DNA of 64,000 nt from Diphasiastrum complanatum (taxonomy: Eukaryota > Streptophyta > Lycopodiopsida > Lycopodiales > Lycopodiaceae): positions 17,740,718 to 17,804,717 of the forward strand of contig CM055107.1 in assembly GCA_029204225.1 (NCBI GenBank), written 5' to 3'. Under the pieces are notes generated by a model. That model saw only the letters and a list, made by a program, of their open reading frames with translations. It did no database searches and was not told the origin of the DNA. The first letter of the stretch is position 1. Each line of letters begins with the position of its first letter. Position numbers and translations under genes: made by a program. Positions 22,340 to 34,278 of this stretch are shown piece by piece.

Positions 22340-22635
22340 TTTTGGATTAGGGCTTAGGAACCATCGCTCCAACAAAGTTATGAAGAAGGTGTATTTGAGA
22401 TATATTCTGAGGTCCCCCACATGAGCCATTTTTAACCTCAAGCTGATGGGAAATACAAGATAATACAATAACAAAGAATATAGTACTGTGAAATCCTCAT
22501 CAAGCATGGTCGGCTACCTCGAATTCAACTTTGATGATGATAATGTTTATCCTTACTGTGATTTAGTTTTTTTTTATCTTGATGTGTTGCCAACTTATGT
22601 TAAACTTCAATATAAACCATAGCATAGATTGCTGA
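22340..22635. other. Short interval, nothing recognised
   Basis: AT-rich, no coding motif. Confidence 0.35.
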
Positions 22636-23725
22636 TGCTTCTTGGTACAACTCAATTTTGGCGCGTGGACTATCCTACGTGGAGTTTACATGGTACAATA
22701 TTTGTCCAAAGGAAAGCATACCAAAAAACATCCAATACATTGTAGTGCAGACAAAAGTTTAAACAACCCGATACGAACCGGACGAATCCAATCTTGCTCG
22801 TTTCCGATGCTGTTTGCATCGAAACAAGGTTCCATCCCAAATCGGAGGTGATTGTCTTGTATTCTTTTTGCTTCTAGCTTTACTTCTTTTGTAATTGCTA
22901 TTTGCTTGGGATTTGGCACATGACACGAGGACCATGATTCAGTTTCTTTTTTTCTTGATGTGTTGCCACCTTATGGTGAGCTTCAGTATAAACCACAGTA
23001 TAGATTACTTATGCTTCTTGATACAACTCTTTTTTGGCCCGTGGACTATCCTACATGGTGTTTACATGGTACAATATCTGTTCAAAGCAAAAGCATACCT
23101 GAAAACATCAAGTACATTCTAGTGCACACAAAAGTTTAAACAGCTTGATACGGACTGGACGGATCCATTCTCTCTCGTTTCTGACATTGTTTGTCCCAAA
23201 ACATGGTTTGTGCCGGAAATGACACAGCTAGGGCATGGGAAATTGGACTGCTTTTGCAGTTTTAGGGTTTGAGGTCCAATTTCTCCGACTGTGTGAGTTT
23301 CTCTTCGTGTCTGTTCCAGCAAGTGGGCAACGTTGACTAGACCCTGAACGGTGGCGCTATGAGCTCGGGACCACCGTCCGAAGTCAAGCTTTTGGAAGAG
23401 CTTCAGGGTTGGGGGTGGCCACAAGTTCATGAACCTGATACGGACTGGATAGATCCTATCCCACTCATTTCCGACGTTGTTTGCCCCCAAAACATGGTGC
23501 GTGTCAGGAATAATGTAGGTGGGCCATGGAAAATGGACTGTTTTTGCAGTTTTAGAGTTTAGGGTCCAGTTTCTCCAAACGGTGTCGGTTTCCCCTGGTT
23601 TCTATTTTGGCCAGTGGGTAACATCGAGGCTAACCTGCGGGTACCGACCGGACCCTGAACGATCGAATTATGAGCCCGAGACCTCCGTCCAAAGTCAAGC
23701 TTCTAGAAGGGCTTCAGGGAAACAA
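22636..23725 (+). repeat. Overlapping tandem repeats (about 370-bp and 305-bp periods)
   Basis: 'gtggactatcctac', 'tttacatggtacaatat' and 'aaaagtttaaaca' occur at 22,667-22,760 and again at 23,040-23,140 (period about 370). 'tgatacggactgga', 'ttttgcagttttag', 'gaccctgaacg' and 'gtcaagctt' then repeat from 23,137 and from 23,436 (period about 305). ORFs crossing the copies are not conserved. The origin is unknown. Confidence 0.75.
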
Positions 23726-24180
23726 TTGCTGGTCGGTTCCTGTAGCATACAAATAATGGGCCAATGAGTTGAAACACAGGGGGTTGTGCTAGATTAGGGC
23801 TTTTTGCCCAATGTAGTTTTCAAAAGCCAACTTTGGGTGGCTATTGTTGTGAGACCACCATGAATTTCAAGGGTGGCTTTATCCGTTGAGTTTCATATCA
23901 AAGTTCTGAGCCAAGAAGGATCTTTTAGCAAAAATTTGAGGGATGGAGGGAGAGGCAGGGAGCAAGGGACACGAACAAACACTAACTTGAAGGTGCCACA
24001 TAAACTAACTATTCGGTTTATGCATTTCGATATGTTGTAGGGCAGTATGGTTTTATTTATATGGTTTTTACATGGTTTGAGAGAGTATCGGTAGATGATA
24101 TTTATGCTAAAAGTAGATGGTATCTTGCTTTTTGGAAAGCCAAGATATAGCTCCTCCACATAAGAATGTAGCAAATGCAC
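23726..24180. other. Interval next to a proposed inversion breakpoint
   Basis: No coding motif. It ends where the RT frame of element B stops abruptly (24,181). Confidence 0.4.
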
Positions 24181-26260
24181 TTATGGATCTTCTATCCATC
24201 TTGTCACCTGCAAAATTTGAGTCCGAATATGCTCAACTCCTTTACAATCAATCATGCCAAATTTTGCTAAGATTGATCTAGCATACTTCAATTGACATAT
24301 GAAAGTAAAATCATTACTTCTAGTGACTTCTATTCCAAGTATAACTTTAAGAAGTCCTAGATCTACCATTCTAAATTCACTAGACAAGGAAATTTTTACA
24401 TTTTTGATGCCATCTAGATCATTTCCTGTGAGTATAATGTCATCAACATATAAAACTATCTTTCCATCATTACATCTGTAGGTCAATGATGGTTTATAAG
24501 AACTTACAACAAATCTTATGGAAATAAGATAAGAATGCAACCTAGAGTACCATGCTCTTGGTGCTTGCTTGAGTCCATAAAGACTCTTCTTCAAGAAATT
24601 TTTACATTGTCTTCTTCTCCATCTTTGATGAAGCCCTCGGGTTGGCACATGTAGATTTCCTCTTCCAAGAATCTATTCAAGAAAGCATTTGTCACATCAA
24701 GTTGGAAGAGCTCCCATTTGAAAGAAGTAGCAAGACATATGATTAATCTAATGGTCACAAGCTTTGCAACAGGTGCAAATGTTTCATCATAATCTATGCC
24801 TTTGACTTGCAAAAAACCTTTTGCTACAAGTCTAGCTTTATACTTATAAATGGAACCATCTTGATTATATTTCAGTCTATATATCCATTTACAAGTAAGA
24901 GGCTTCTTTCCATAAGGTAAATCAACAAGCTTCCATGTTTGATTTTCCATTAATGCATCAAACTCTACTTGCATAGCTTTCCTCCAATATTGAGACTTAT
25001 TTGCTTCCTCAAAACTAGTTGGTCCTTCAAGCATAGTAGTCAAGAAAGTATAAGAGTTGAGTAGTTGAGAATCTTCCCTTTGCTCCCCTTTGTTACTATA
25101 AGTGAGCCTTGATGGCTCAATCTTGTCCTTGTTGATCTTCTTGGAACCCTTGGACTTTGAGTAAGCTCCACTTGGTCTTCATCTTCATGAAGCTCCTCCT
25201 CGGCCATAGCATGATCCTTGACAAGTTGAGTGTTGTTGGAAGTCACCTATCCTTTGGCTTGGAGAGATTCATCAAAAAGTACATCTCTACTTACAACAAC
25301 TTTCATGGTAATAGGATCAAATATCCTATAAGCTTTCTTACTTTCACTATTGCCTTTGAAAGAAGTGGCATCTTCCTTTTTCCTTGTTTCTAAAGGAATA
25401 TGTACATAACAAGTACATCCAAAAACTTTCAAATCACTAAGATTTGGCTTTTTGCCAAACAATACTTCATAAGGTGTAAGTCCTTTAATGGCACTATTAG
25501 TCATTCTATTACATAGAAAGTTTGCACATAAAAAAGCTTCTCCCCAAAATGAAATAGGAAGGGATGCATCTAATCTCAAAGCTTTAGCACACTCACATAG
25601 TGTCCTATTCTTTCTCTCAGCTACTCCATTTTGTTGTGGAGTATATGTACAAGTAAACTCTCTCCTAATGCCATTAGTTTCACAAAACTCTTTCATCCTA
25701 TTGGAGATGTACTCCCCTCCATTATCACTTCTTAATACTTTCAAGCTAGTATTAAGTTGCTTTTCCACAAGAGTTTTGAACTTTACAAAGGACTCAAAAA
25801 CTTGTCTTTTCTTAGACAAGAGATAAACCCAAGAGTATCTTGATCTATCATCAATAAAAGTGACATACATAAGAGCTCCACCATTTGATTTATGTGAAAA
25901 TGAATGAACATCCAAGTGTATAAGGTCAAGAGGAGAGTTAGATTTTGTCAAAGATCCCTTAAAAGGTAGCTTATGAGATTTGGAGAGTCCACAAGCTTCA
26001 CAAAGCTTGCCACACTTGGATATGGTTTTGGGAAGTCCACTTGCTAGCTCTTTTGTCACCATGGTCTCCATAGCTTTGTAGTTAGGATGGCCTAACCTTT
26101 TGTGCCATAATTCCACTTGAATGAGCTCCTCCCTTGCCATGTTCACACTTCCAACCATCACATTGGCATCCAATTTGAATAACCTCCCTTGCTTGAAACC
26201 ACTAGCAATACATTTTTCATCTTTCAAGATAGAACATGCTCCATGCCATGAAATGTACAT
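24181..26260 (-). pseudogene. Copia element B: integrase and reverse transcriptase
   Basis: Minus strand. 26,260-25,247 is an open frame of 337 codons: pre-integrase 'ELWHKRLGHPNYKAMETM' with 'CGKLCEACGLSKSH', then the integrase core with D ('HLDVHSFS'), D ('LRSDNGGEYI') and E ('QQNGVAERKNRT'), and the 'KVFGCTCYVHIP' tail. 25,246-24,591 holds the linker and RT start ('WKLVDLPYGKKPLTCKWIYR', 'KARLVAKGFLQVKGIDYDET', 'FQLDVTNAFLN'). After a frameshift near 24,600 comes 'SLYGLKQAPRAWYSRL' with the catalytic 'LYVDDIIL' (about 24,455). The frame ends in 'FGMIDCKGVEHI'. The palm end, RNase H and 3' LTR are missing here and appear at 15,950-17,109 on the other strand. Confidence 0.92.
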
Positions 26261-26396
26261 CTAATCCACTATCCATAAGTTGTCCTACACTCAACAAGTT
26301 CCTTGTAATTGAAGGTACATAAAGAACATTGTCTAGATCTACTTTTTTAGATGATCCTAGACATAAAGAAATGGATCCAACACCTACAATCTCACA

Positions 26397-27425
26397 TTAT
26401 TGATTACTTGCAGTGAAGATAAATCTCTTTGAACTATTGGAAGAAAGTAGATTAGAAAAGTAGTCTTTTTGGTGAGTCATGTGAGAGCTTGCCCCACTAT
26501 TAATCCACCAAGTGTCTTGATTAGATGTTTGTGGTGAGGATACCATCAAAGAATGATTGCCTTCTTCCTCCTCCTCCTCAAGCACAAGATTGCCTTGATT
26601 GTCCTTCTCTTGGGCATTCTTCTTCTTGTAGCACTCGGATGCAAAATGTCTCTTTTTTCCACAAAAGAAATACTTTAGCTTCTTCTTGTCCTTCTTGCTC
26701 TTGCCTTTGGAACTTGATACTCCATCTTTGCTCTCCATCTCCATGTCTTGTGTCTTCTTGGATGGAAATTTTTTCTTCTTGCCTTTCAAGAAAAAGTTAG
26801 CTTTTTCATCACCATCATTCAAAGATAAGAAACTCATCCTACTTTTGATATGAAGCATTCTACTCTCCTCACTTACAAGCACACTTTGAAGTTTCTCAAT
26901 ACTAGGAAGTGAATCTTGAATAGCAAAGGTTTGAACAAGATTGGAATAATCATCTCCTAATCCATTCAAAATGATTTGAACTAATTCATCACCTTTGATT
27001 TTATCATCTATAGAAGACAACTCCTTATTCAAAGATTTGATCCTAAAGACATAATTTTGGGCACTTTCACTACTTCCTTTCATGCTTTGAAGGATTTGAT
27101 TCCTAAGCATGAGTATCCTTGAAGTATTTTTGGATCCATAAATTGCTTTTAATGAATCCCATGCCTCTTTGGATGTGGTACAAGATGAGATTTCCTTCAA
27201 AAGTTCATTACTTACATTCATTTTTATGCAATGTAATGAAACTCTACATCTCTTTTTGTACTTTACGAATTCAACTCCTTCTTGAGGTTCTACTTCCACC
27301 TCAAGTACTATGTCATAAAGATCATGAAGTACAAGCAAAGACTCCATTCAAACTATCCAAGTAGCATTATTAGTGGATGTGAGCCTTTCACTAGCTTCAA
27401 GCCAAAAACCACCCATTGATGCCAT
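26397..27425 (-). pseudogene. Copia element B: gag and protease
   Basis: The true start is probably ATG 27,425 ('MASMGGFWLEASERLTSTNN'), followed by one TGA just before 'MESLLVLHDLYDIV'. It has a UBN2-like gag body ('SSCTTSKEAWDSLKAIYGSK', 'SLPSIEKLQSVLVSEESRML'), a lysine-rich linker, and the zinc knuckle 'CFFCGKKRHFASEC' (CX2CX4HX4C). The protease motif reads 'WWINSGASSHMT': the catalytic Asp of D-S-G is Asn (AAT at 26,499-26,501), which should inactivate the enzyme. Between 26,260 and 26,397 the frame is interrupted by a stop. Confidence 0.9.
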
Positions 27426-27990
27426 TTTTGAATGTGAAAAATCACTAGAAACTCTTATGGTTTCTCTAAGAGATCTAAACCGAAAGTCTTCTAGGAATTT
27501 GAAAGCTTATAGACACAATCCTATCACTCATGAACCAATCTAGAATGATGGAAATCTAGATTCTAGTCAAAATCACTCCTTAATCTATGATTTTTAGCAA
27601 TCTCTCTCTTCAACTTCAACATGCACTCAAAAAATCAGAGAAGATCAATTAATGCACCTAATTCAAGCTTCAAATTTAATTTTTTGGTTGATCTAATCTA
27701 AGATTTAATCAAGGGATTAGATTCTCTATTGAAAATGCTTGATTTTGCACTAAAAATCTCTCAAATTGGGTGTGTGAGTCAAATTGTACAAATTTTTGAA
27801 TTTTCTCAACCAAAACCGAACCTGTACGGCTCACATGTGTGAAAAGTGTTCCTACAGCCCACAACAAGTATTTTGAGAATACCTATCAAATCCAACTCGC
27901 TACACAAAAATTAGCTAGTTTCCAAAAACTTGTTAATTTTGGCTTTGATTTGGATCAACCCTATCAATTTCAATAAAACCTCTTGTACTT
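27426..27990 (-). mobile_element. Untranslated leader of copia element B
   Basis: AT-rich, non-coding, between gag and the primer-binding site. It contains a 'cacatgtgtgaaaa' palindrome near 27,833 and is related to 1-637. Confidence 0.65.
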
Positions 27991-28003
27991 GGCTCTGATA
28001 CCA
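27991..28003 (-). other. Primer-binding site of element B
   Basis: Plus strand 'ggctctgatacca', i.e. TGGTATCAGAGCC on the coding strand, directly abutting the 5' LTR. It is complementary to initiator tRNA-Met. Confidence 0.92.
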
Positions 28004-28790
28004 TGTGGAAAAATCCTCAAGAGGGATTGGATGTTAGATTTACTTGATCTATCAATCCACATAAGATTAAGATCAATCTAGATCAATTCTAGACATAAAA
28101 ACCTAACAAGATCAATCATTAATGAAGGTAAATGTACTTGCTGGTTTCACACGTGCGAAACCCTGTCAGAGTATGGACTCAAACCTGAAGACAAAGTACA
28201 CTATGATAGAATCTTAAAGCATTCAAAACAAATGTAGACAAATAGAGAGAATTACACAAATTGGTTCCAAAATCAAGATTGATGTTTCTTATTGATTGTG
28301 GCCAAATATGCCTCTATATATACACTTCTTGGAGTTCGAGGTATTGATCATGCATCAGATGTCACATGTGTGAGGATGCTTTGTCATCATCATGCAAATT
28401 TGACACTTGGATCAAACTTTCTATTTTAAGCATTTTTGGTCCAATTTCTTACTATATGGGGATCTTCATGAAAATCTTCTAGAAGCAAAAACTTGCCTAC
28501 TTCAGCTTATTCCACACGTGTGAGTTGTCCTCTACACATGGGATGTAACACCTAACCAAATTATTTGGCTCATGCAATCAATAGATTGATGCCATGTGTC
28601 ATATATCTAGAAAACTAGTTTTTGGCCTTTTTAGCCACTAGAACTTGAATTAAATCATATGTACAACATATATGATTATGGTACATGACAAGTACACTAA
28701 TTTCACACGTGGGAACAGGCTCCACACATGTGTGATTATCCTATATACAAGATTTTGGCCTTGTCCAAGCATGATTTTTGCATTTTCACA
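28004..28790 (-). repeat. 5' LTR of copia element B
   Basis: 787 bp. On the coding strand it starts 'tgtgaaaatgcaaaaatc' and ends 'ggatttttccaca'. It carries a TATA box ('gtgtatatatagagg') and five CACRTGTG-type palindromes. It is flanked at 28,791-28,795 by AAAAC (GTTTT on the coding strand). It cuts the RNase H of element C. Confidence 0.93.
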
Positions 28791-28795
28791 AAAAC

Positions 28796-31250
28796 TGCAG
28801 GTCCTACACAAAACTTTCTATGTGCATCCAAGCTTAATGCTTTAGTAAAAATATCTGCTGTCATATCTTGCGTTCGACAATACTGCAATCTGACCTCTTT
28901 GTCGAGAACTTTGCTTCTGACATAGTGATACTTGAGCTCAATGTGCTTAATCTTAGAATGAAATCTAGGGTTGGCTAATAAGGCAATAGCACTTTGATTA
29001 TCACAAAATAATAATGTCAGAGCATATTGATTCAGAGTGATATCTGAAAGTAAGTTTCTCAACCAAACTACTTCCTTAGTAGCTTGTGGGCTACGATATA
29101 CTCTGATTCTGTAGAAGATAAAGTTATCGAAGATTGCTTACGACTGTTCTAGGAAACAGGACCATTGTTGAGGAAGAATGTAAAACCAGAAGTAGATTTT
29201 CGAGTGTCTGCATCTCCTGCCCAACTTGCATCTGTGCACTGAGTAAATTGAGTTTGTCATTGTCGACTACTCCATAACAAATGCAAAAGTCCATAGTAGC
29301 TCAAAGATATCTCATGACTCTGATAAGAGCCTTCCAATGTGTTATACCAGGGTTAGTCATAATCTGACTTAGGGAACTGATTGCAAAAGCTATGTCTGGC
29401 CTGGTATAGATCATTGCGTACATAAGAGATCCTATTATCAAATGATAAGGATACTCTCGCATCTGTTCCTTCTCTTTGATTGTCCGAGGACACTGGTCCT
29501 TCGACAATTTGAGACCTGGTTCCATTGGTGAGAGAGGTAACTTGCAATTAATCAGATTATATCTGACTAACATATTGTAGATGTACCTCTGTTGAGTAAT
29601 GTAGATCAATTTTCGATTTTCGTCTCTATAAATTTGAATACCAAGGCAGAAATGAGCTTCGTCCAGATCGGTCATGTCGAATTCAGAGGATAGCATTGTC
29701 TTAGCTTCTTTTATCAAGTCGATACTGTTGCCGAAGAGCAATATGTCGTCCACGTACAAAGTGATAATGATGCACTATCTTGAAGTACACATTGGAATAT
29801 GAAGATCTTGGTGTGTAGCCGTGATCAATAAGGAAAGTATTGTTCCTTTGAAACTATGCTCGAGCAGATTGCTTCAAGCCATAAAGTGCCTTATGGAGTT
29901 TACACACATGATTGTGTTTACCTTTGATAATATAACTTTCGGGTTGCACCATGTAAATGTCTTCTTCGATAACTCCATTGAGATATGTTGTTTGTACATC
30001 CATTTGATGTATTTCTAAATCTGCTGTAGCAACAAACGATAACAAAAGTCGAACAGGAGAATGCTTGACTACTGGACTGAAGGTCTCGGTGTTATCAACA
30101 TTGTATACCTGAGAAAATCCACTGGCAACAAGTTGGGCTTTTCTTCTGTCGATGCTTCCGTCTGCTTTGTACTTGACTTTGAAAATTCATTTACAATCAA
30201 CTACGTTTCTAGTAGTAGGTAATTCAACAATTGTCCATGTCTAGTTCTTGATAAGAGATGAATACTCTTTATCCATAGCTTCTTTCTGGAGATTGAAATT
30301 GGGTTGACTGACTGCCTCTTCGACAGTAGTCGGCACCTGAACAAGATAGGCTACAGCTCGTCAATATACGTGATAGGTGGTCTGCTAGTTTTTTATGATC
30401 TTCTGGGGAATAGAGGAAGTTGATCACTTTCATCATGTTGTAGTTGCTGAACTGCAATATCATCATCTTTGGATTCATCATTGATATGTTGTTCGTTGAA
30501 AGTAGATGAGCTTGGACCTTCGATTGGAATAGCCTATTGAGGAACTAGGAAGTTTAATGTGTCGGATGAAACCGAAGAGTCAACTATATGGGCGTTATCT
30601 TTTCCCTTGAGGTCGATAAACTGATCTTCGATGAAGATGACATCACGGCTAGTGAATATCTTCGACTTGATGGGATCGAACAACTTGTAGGCTTGATATG
30701 AAGTAGTGTAGCTAATGAAAATACATTTGATACTCTAGAAGTTGAGCCTTTTCCTGAGATCATGAGGAATCTACGCATAAGCAGTACATCTAAAAACTTT
30801 TAAATTCGATAAAGAAGGTTTGATACCTGTCCAAACTTCGAATGGTGTTTTGTCTGAGAGACCTTTAGTAGGACATATGTTCTTAATAGAGGTTGTTGTT
30901 GAAATAGCTTCAACCCAAAAGGACTTCGGAAGTGTCGCATGTGATAACATGCACTTTGCCAATTCAACTAAGGTTCTGTTCTTTCTCTCGGCAAGATGAT
31001 TTGACTAAGGCAAATAGGAGGTAATGTATTGTTGCTCAATGCCGTTGTTGAGGTAATACTCCTTGAATTTGGTGGAGATGTATTCTCTCCCGTTGTCGGA
31101 CCTCAGTGCTTTAATTCTTGTACCAGTCTGATTTTATGCATACTCTTTGAATTGTCTGAACTTGATAAAGGCTTCTGATTTCTGCTTGATGAAGTAAACA
31201 GCTGTTCTTCGAGAGAATTCATCATTAAAAGTAACTATGTGGCCAATTTG
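28796..31250 (-). pseudogene. Copia element C: integrase, RT and RNase H
   Basis: Minus-strand order: integrase core from about 31,240 ('VTFNDEFSRRTAVYF', 'LRSDNGREYISTKFKEY', 'AERKNRTLVELAKCML'), the tail 'KVFRCTAYA' and 'KLFDPIKSKIFTSRDVIFIE'; RT pieces about 30,240-29,860 ('YKQHISMESSKKTFTWCNP'); the active site 'LYVDDILLFGNS' (about 29,760); 'CLGIQIYRDENRKLIYI', 'SLMYAMIYTRPDIAFAISSL'; RNase H 'LFCDNQSAIALLANPRFHSK' and 'DMTADIFTKALSLDAH' ending at the B insertion. Several frameshifts are present. The first catalytic region of integrase and all of protease and the gag zinc knuckle are missing: gag joins integrase directly near 31,240. Confidence 0.9.
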
Positions 31251-31485
31251 AGTATCTGATATATTGAGGATAATAAGCGCGAAAGCTTTACCATCTTTTG
31301 ATTTCCATTTTGAGTCGTGTCGTCTTCAGGCTTCACTTCAATACCTGTAACAACATCCCACAACTCGTTGGCGATTAGCAAAGGTCTTAATCTTAAATTT
31401 CCATAAATGATAATTGGATCCATTCAGTTTGTCTGCGAAAAGACCGACTTTACTTTGAGAATCCATTTGGAACTTTAGACTGTCG
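31251..31485 (-). pseudogene. Copia element C: gag N-terminal fragment
   Basis: Frames read 'DSQSKVGLFADKLNGSNY' and 'LRLRPLLIANELWDVVTGIE', typical of the first part of a copia gag ('...L.G.NY..W......L....LW.vv'). The fragment stops at the internal deletion that joins it to integrase. Confidence 0.7.
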
Positions 31486-31632
31486 ATGATTCAATTGTTG
31501 TTAAGAGAAAGATACAGTGCTATGGAAATCAATTCTCTGATACCAAAACAAATTGATTCGAACTGAAGAATAATTTGATATTACGAAAGATACCAAACGT
31601 AAGAGCGATAATATTAGGCCTGGAATAATCAA

Positions 31633-31645
31633 TGCTCTGATACCA
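31633..31645 (-). other. Primer-binding site of element C
   Basis: Plus strand 'tgctctgatacca', followed by LTR start 'tgttggaaagagg' at 31,646. It is complementary to initiator tRNA-Met, as in element B. A second degenerate 'ctctgataccaaaaca' at 31,534 is in the leader. Confidence 0.85.
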
Positions 31646-31935
31646 TGTTGGAAAGAGGTGTGTGAAAGATAGGTCGAATAAGATTTGAATAAAAGGAATT
31701 CGAACGACAAGAAAGAAAACTTATTATGTGCAGCAAAATAGACTATCTTCCTCTTTCTTCATGCATGACTACGCTTATCAATTTTGAACAAAACAATAGT
31801 GATAGAAATCACGTTCGATCTTATAGTAACTAACTTTGAAATCATCAGTACTATAGTGATTACGTAGCCAAACAATAATGCATTGAATTATCAGACAAAT
31901 AATTAGTCGCGAAGAACTATACAAATTCTACAGGT
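31646..31935 (-). repeat. Partial 5' LTR of copia element C
   Basis: Inverted match of about 17,776-18,087, including 'ttcgaacgacaagaaagaaa' and 'gtcgcgaagaactat'. The LTR is cut at about 31,935 by composite repeat H copy 2; its 5' part was not found on the far side. Confidence 0.85.
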
Positions 31936-33746
31936 GTGCAACAATTTCAATTTTCTAGTAGCAAGATGGTTGATAAATTTGATTCTTTGGCCTTGAGTGA
32001 GTCTCTCAAAGTTGATGGTATCAACTATCAAGCATGGTGTTTCAAGATGAAGAACATTCTTGTCTTGGCATATTTTTGTGAGAGATTGTGATGGGCTTGG
32101 AGATCAGGCCCACATTTTCAGATGGTGGACAACATTGAAAGGGAAGGCCGCAACAAGTAACGTAGTAGCTTGCAAGAACTCTGAGCAGGTCATGCAGCAA
32201 CAATCACGCAGCAGCAGTCCAACACTTTGCACTCCTAAGCATCAGAACACCCTGCAACGGCAGCAACAACAGTCCAGCAAACTGGTTGAGTGCAATAGCA
32301 GAGATAGAAAAAGATCAACAACAATGGTAGAAAATGATATGTACTAGCAGCTAAAGTGATGGTGAGCATTGGGCAACAATTTGCAAAGATCTTTTCTCTG
32401 ATATCCTGGTGGGCAGCAGCAACAATTTTTCCTGATTATTTTTTTCGAGATGGTGTGCATTTTCTGAGCTTCTTGTTCCTTCCCATGGTCGCATACCAAC
32501 TATGGAATGACTAAATTGTTGTCTTGTAACCTTCATCATGGTCATTGGTGACCTACTAGAGAATTTGTATCATCCACATCTTTTTTATCTATCATTATGT
32601 TGTGCAGTAGACAGCATGCTAGCACAACACAAGGTACTCGTGCAAGCTGTGGGTTCGTCATCGGTCTATGAAGGTATCTCCAAACAACTTTCAACCGACC
32701 AAATGATTGCTCAACCACCATTCCAGTTGACAAATGTTTGTAATTGAACTGATCATATATAGAAGCCAACCTTGTGCCGGAAATAGAATAATCATCCAAG
32801 GAGACATGCTATAGCCTGCATCGCCAATCAGTTCCCTAATATTCTCTCCTTGTAATTGAATTGTTGGGCTATTGAGCCGTTGACAACCATCTACAAACGC
32901 TCGAAATGTTGATCTGTTAAAAATGCGAGCATCATTCACTGAACCAGGAAACCCAGGGAAAATGTCAAGAAATCTCATGTTTGAATCCACAATTGCTTGT
33001 ACAACCATGCTATAGTTTTTGTCTTTGTCAAACCAATCAGTGGATCTTTGACTAGCAGGCAAATCAAATGTGATATGGGTGAAATCTATGGCTCCACAAA
33101 CCTGTGGCAAACCATGCAAATGCCCAAACGCATCTTAAGGCATTTTCCTCTGGCCAAGTTAAATGCTGGAGCCCTCTTTTTGTCAGTGCCTTCACAAAAT
33201 TCCATACAATCCTTGAAACTGTTGAGTCAGACATCCCAAACATCTCACCAACTGACAACAAAGAATCTCCAATTCCCTATCTTCGTAAAGCTACTGCAAC
33301 CTTCTTTTGCACTTCCAAGCTTCTTCTAGGGATATCTCTCAAACCGACAGGTGGACCACTACGCAAATCTTCGACTAGTAAATCGCATACATACAAAAAG
33401 GTGTCGGTTGATAGTTTGAACGTTTTCCTGAATCTCTTAGGGTCATCCACCATAACTTTCAAATTGATCCCACCAATGTAAGGAACGAGGCTTTATGTAC
33501 CATGGTCAATAATTGACACCTTCTATTGCCTTATTTAACACGTTGCTCTCCACCAACACACAAATTGTATCTTCATATTCCATAGACAATTGACAATTGT
33601 TTGGTCCCATGTCTGGCCCCACACCTACTAACCGTCATTGACTTCTTTTGGATGGTTCATTCAAGCTCGTAATTGTTGGAATTGAGGTGGAGAACTACAT
33701 TCATTGCTGATGCAGCGGCAACCATAGACGCAAACAAGACCGGAAC
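31936..33746. mobile_element. Composite repeat H, copy 2 (transposase inverted)
   Basis: 31,936-32,488 matches the 5' part of copy 1 in the plus orientation, with 'FDSLALSESLKVDGINYQ' as the gag-like start. At about 32,490 the sequence switches to the reverse complement of copy 1 from 11,739 back to 10,465 and ends at 'gcaaacaagaccggaac' (33,746). The intervening part of copy 1 (about 10,050-10,465) and its tail (after 11,740) are absent. Confidence 0.85.
32493..33746 (-). pseudogene. PIF/Harbinger transposase, copy 2
   Basis: Nearly identical to copy 1 (10,465-11,739): over the 142-codon central frame only two residues differ by eye. It keeps 'CGAIDFTHI', 'GDAGYSMSPW' and 'VVEQSFGRLK'. It shares the same TAG after 'ALRR' and the same frameshifts, so the copies derive from one already-dead source or one was copied from the other. 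The start codon region is missing. Confidence 0.9.
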
Positions 33747-34278
33747 TTTAACTTTCAACATGTGGGAGAGACAAGGAACGCTTCAGTTTTCAAACAACTT
33801 TCAACATGAGCAACGAATGAAAGTTGCAATGAACAATTTTTTTTAAAAAAAACAATTACGAAGGAATGGTATTTTAGACGCTTATACTATTTCATAAAAT
33901 TTTTAAATTACTCAAAAAATCTGTATACATGTATTAACGCTTTGAATATTCGTAATTAGACTCGGATTTAAATTTGTAATTACTTTGTGTTGTTACATAA
34001 TATGTGTACAAAATTTAACAATTCGCTTTTTATCATAAGAAAATGCTATAAAATCATTGATCATAGATTGTGTTTTGTTTATTGATTTTATCTTCCAGTT
34101 GTTTCGTTGTAGTTTGCAAGACTTATAGTTCATTATTTTTATTTCAAAGAACACTAAGAGAGCTTTGTAGAGTATTTAAAACATTTTCACAATGTTAGCA
34201 TTTGTTAAAAAAAATCAGTTTTTAGAAAGCCATCTTTTTGATCAAGCGTAAGATGGCCAAAAGAGAGGTGGTGAATTT
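33747..34278. other. AT-rich interval
   Basis: Non-coding and very AT-rich. No repeat relationship seen. Confidence 0.45.

Noticed and set aside
33104-33481. Plus-strand 125-codon ORF (and its twin at 10,753-11,130 on the minus strand)
   Set aside because: Antisense shadow of the Harbinger transposase; no motif of its own.
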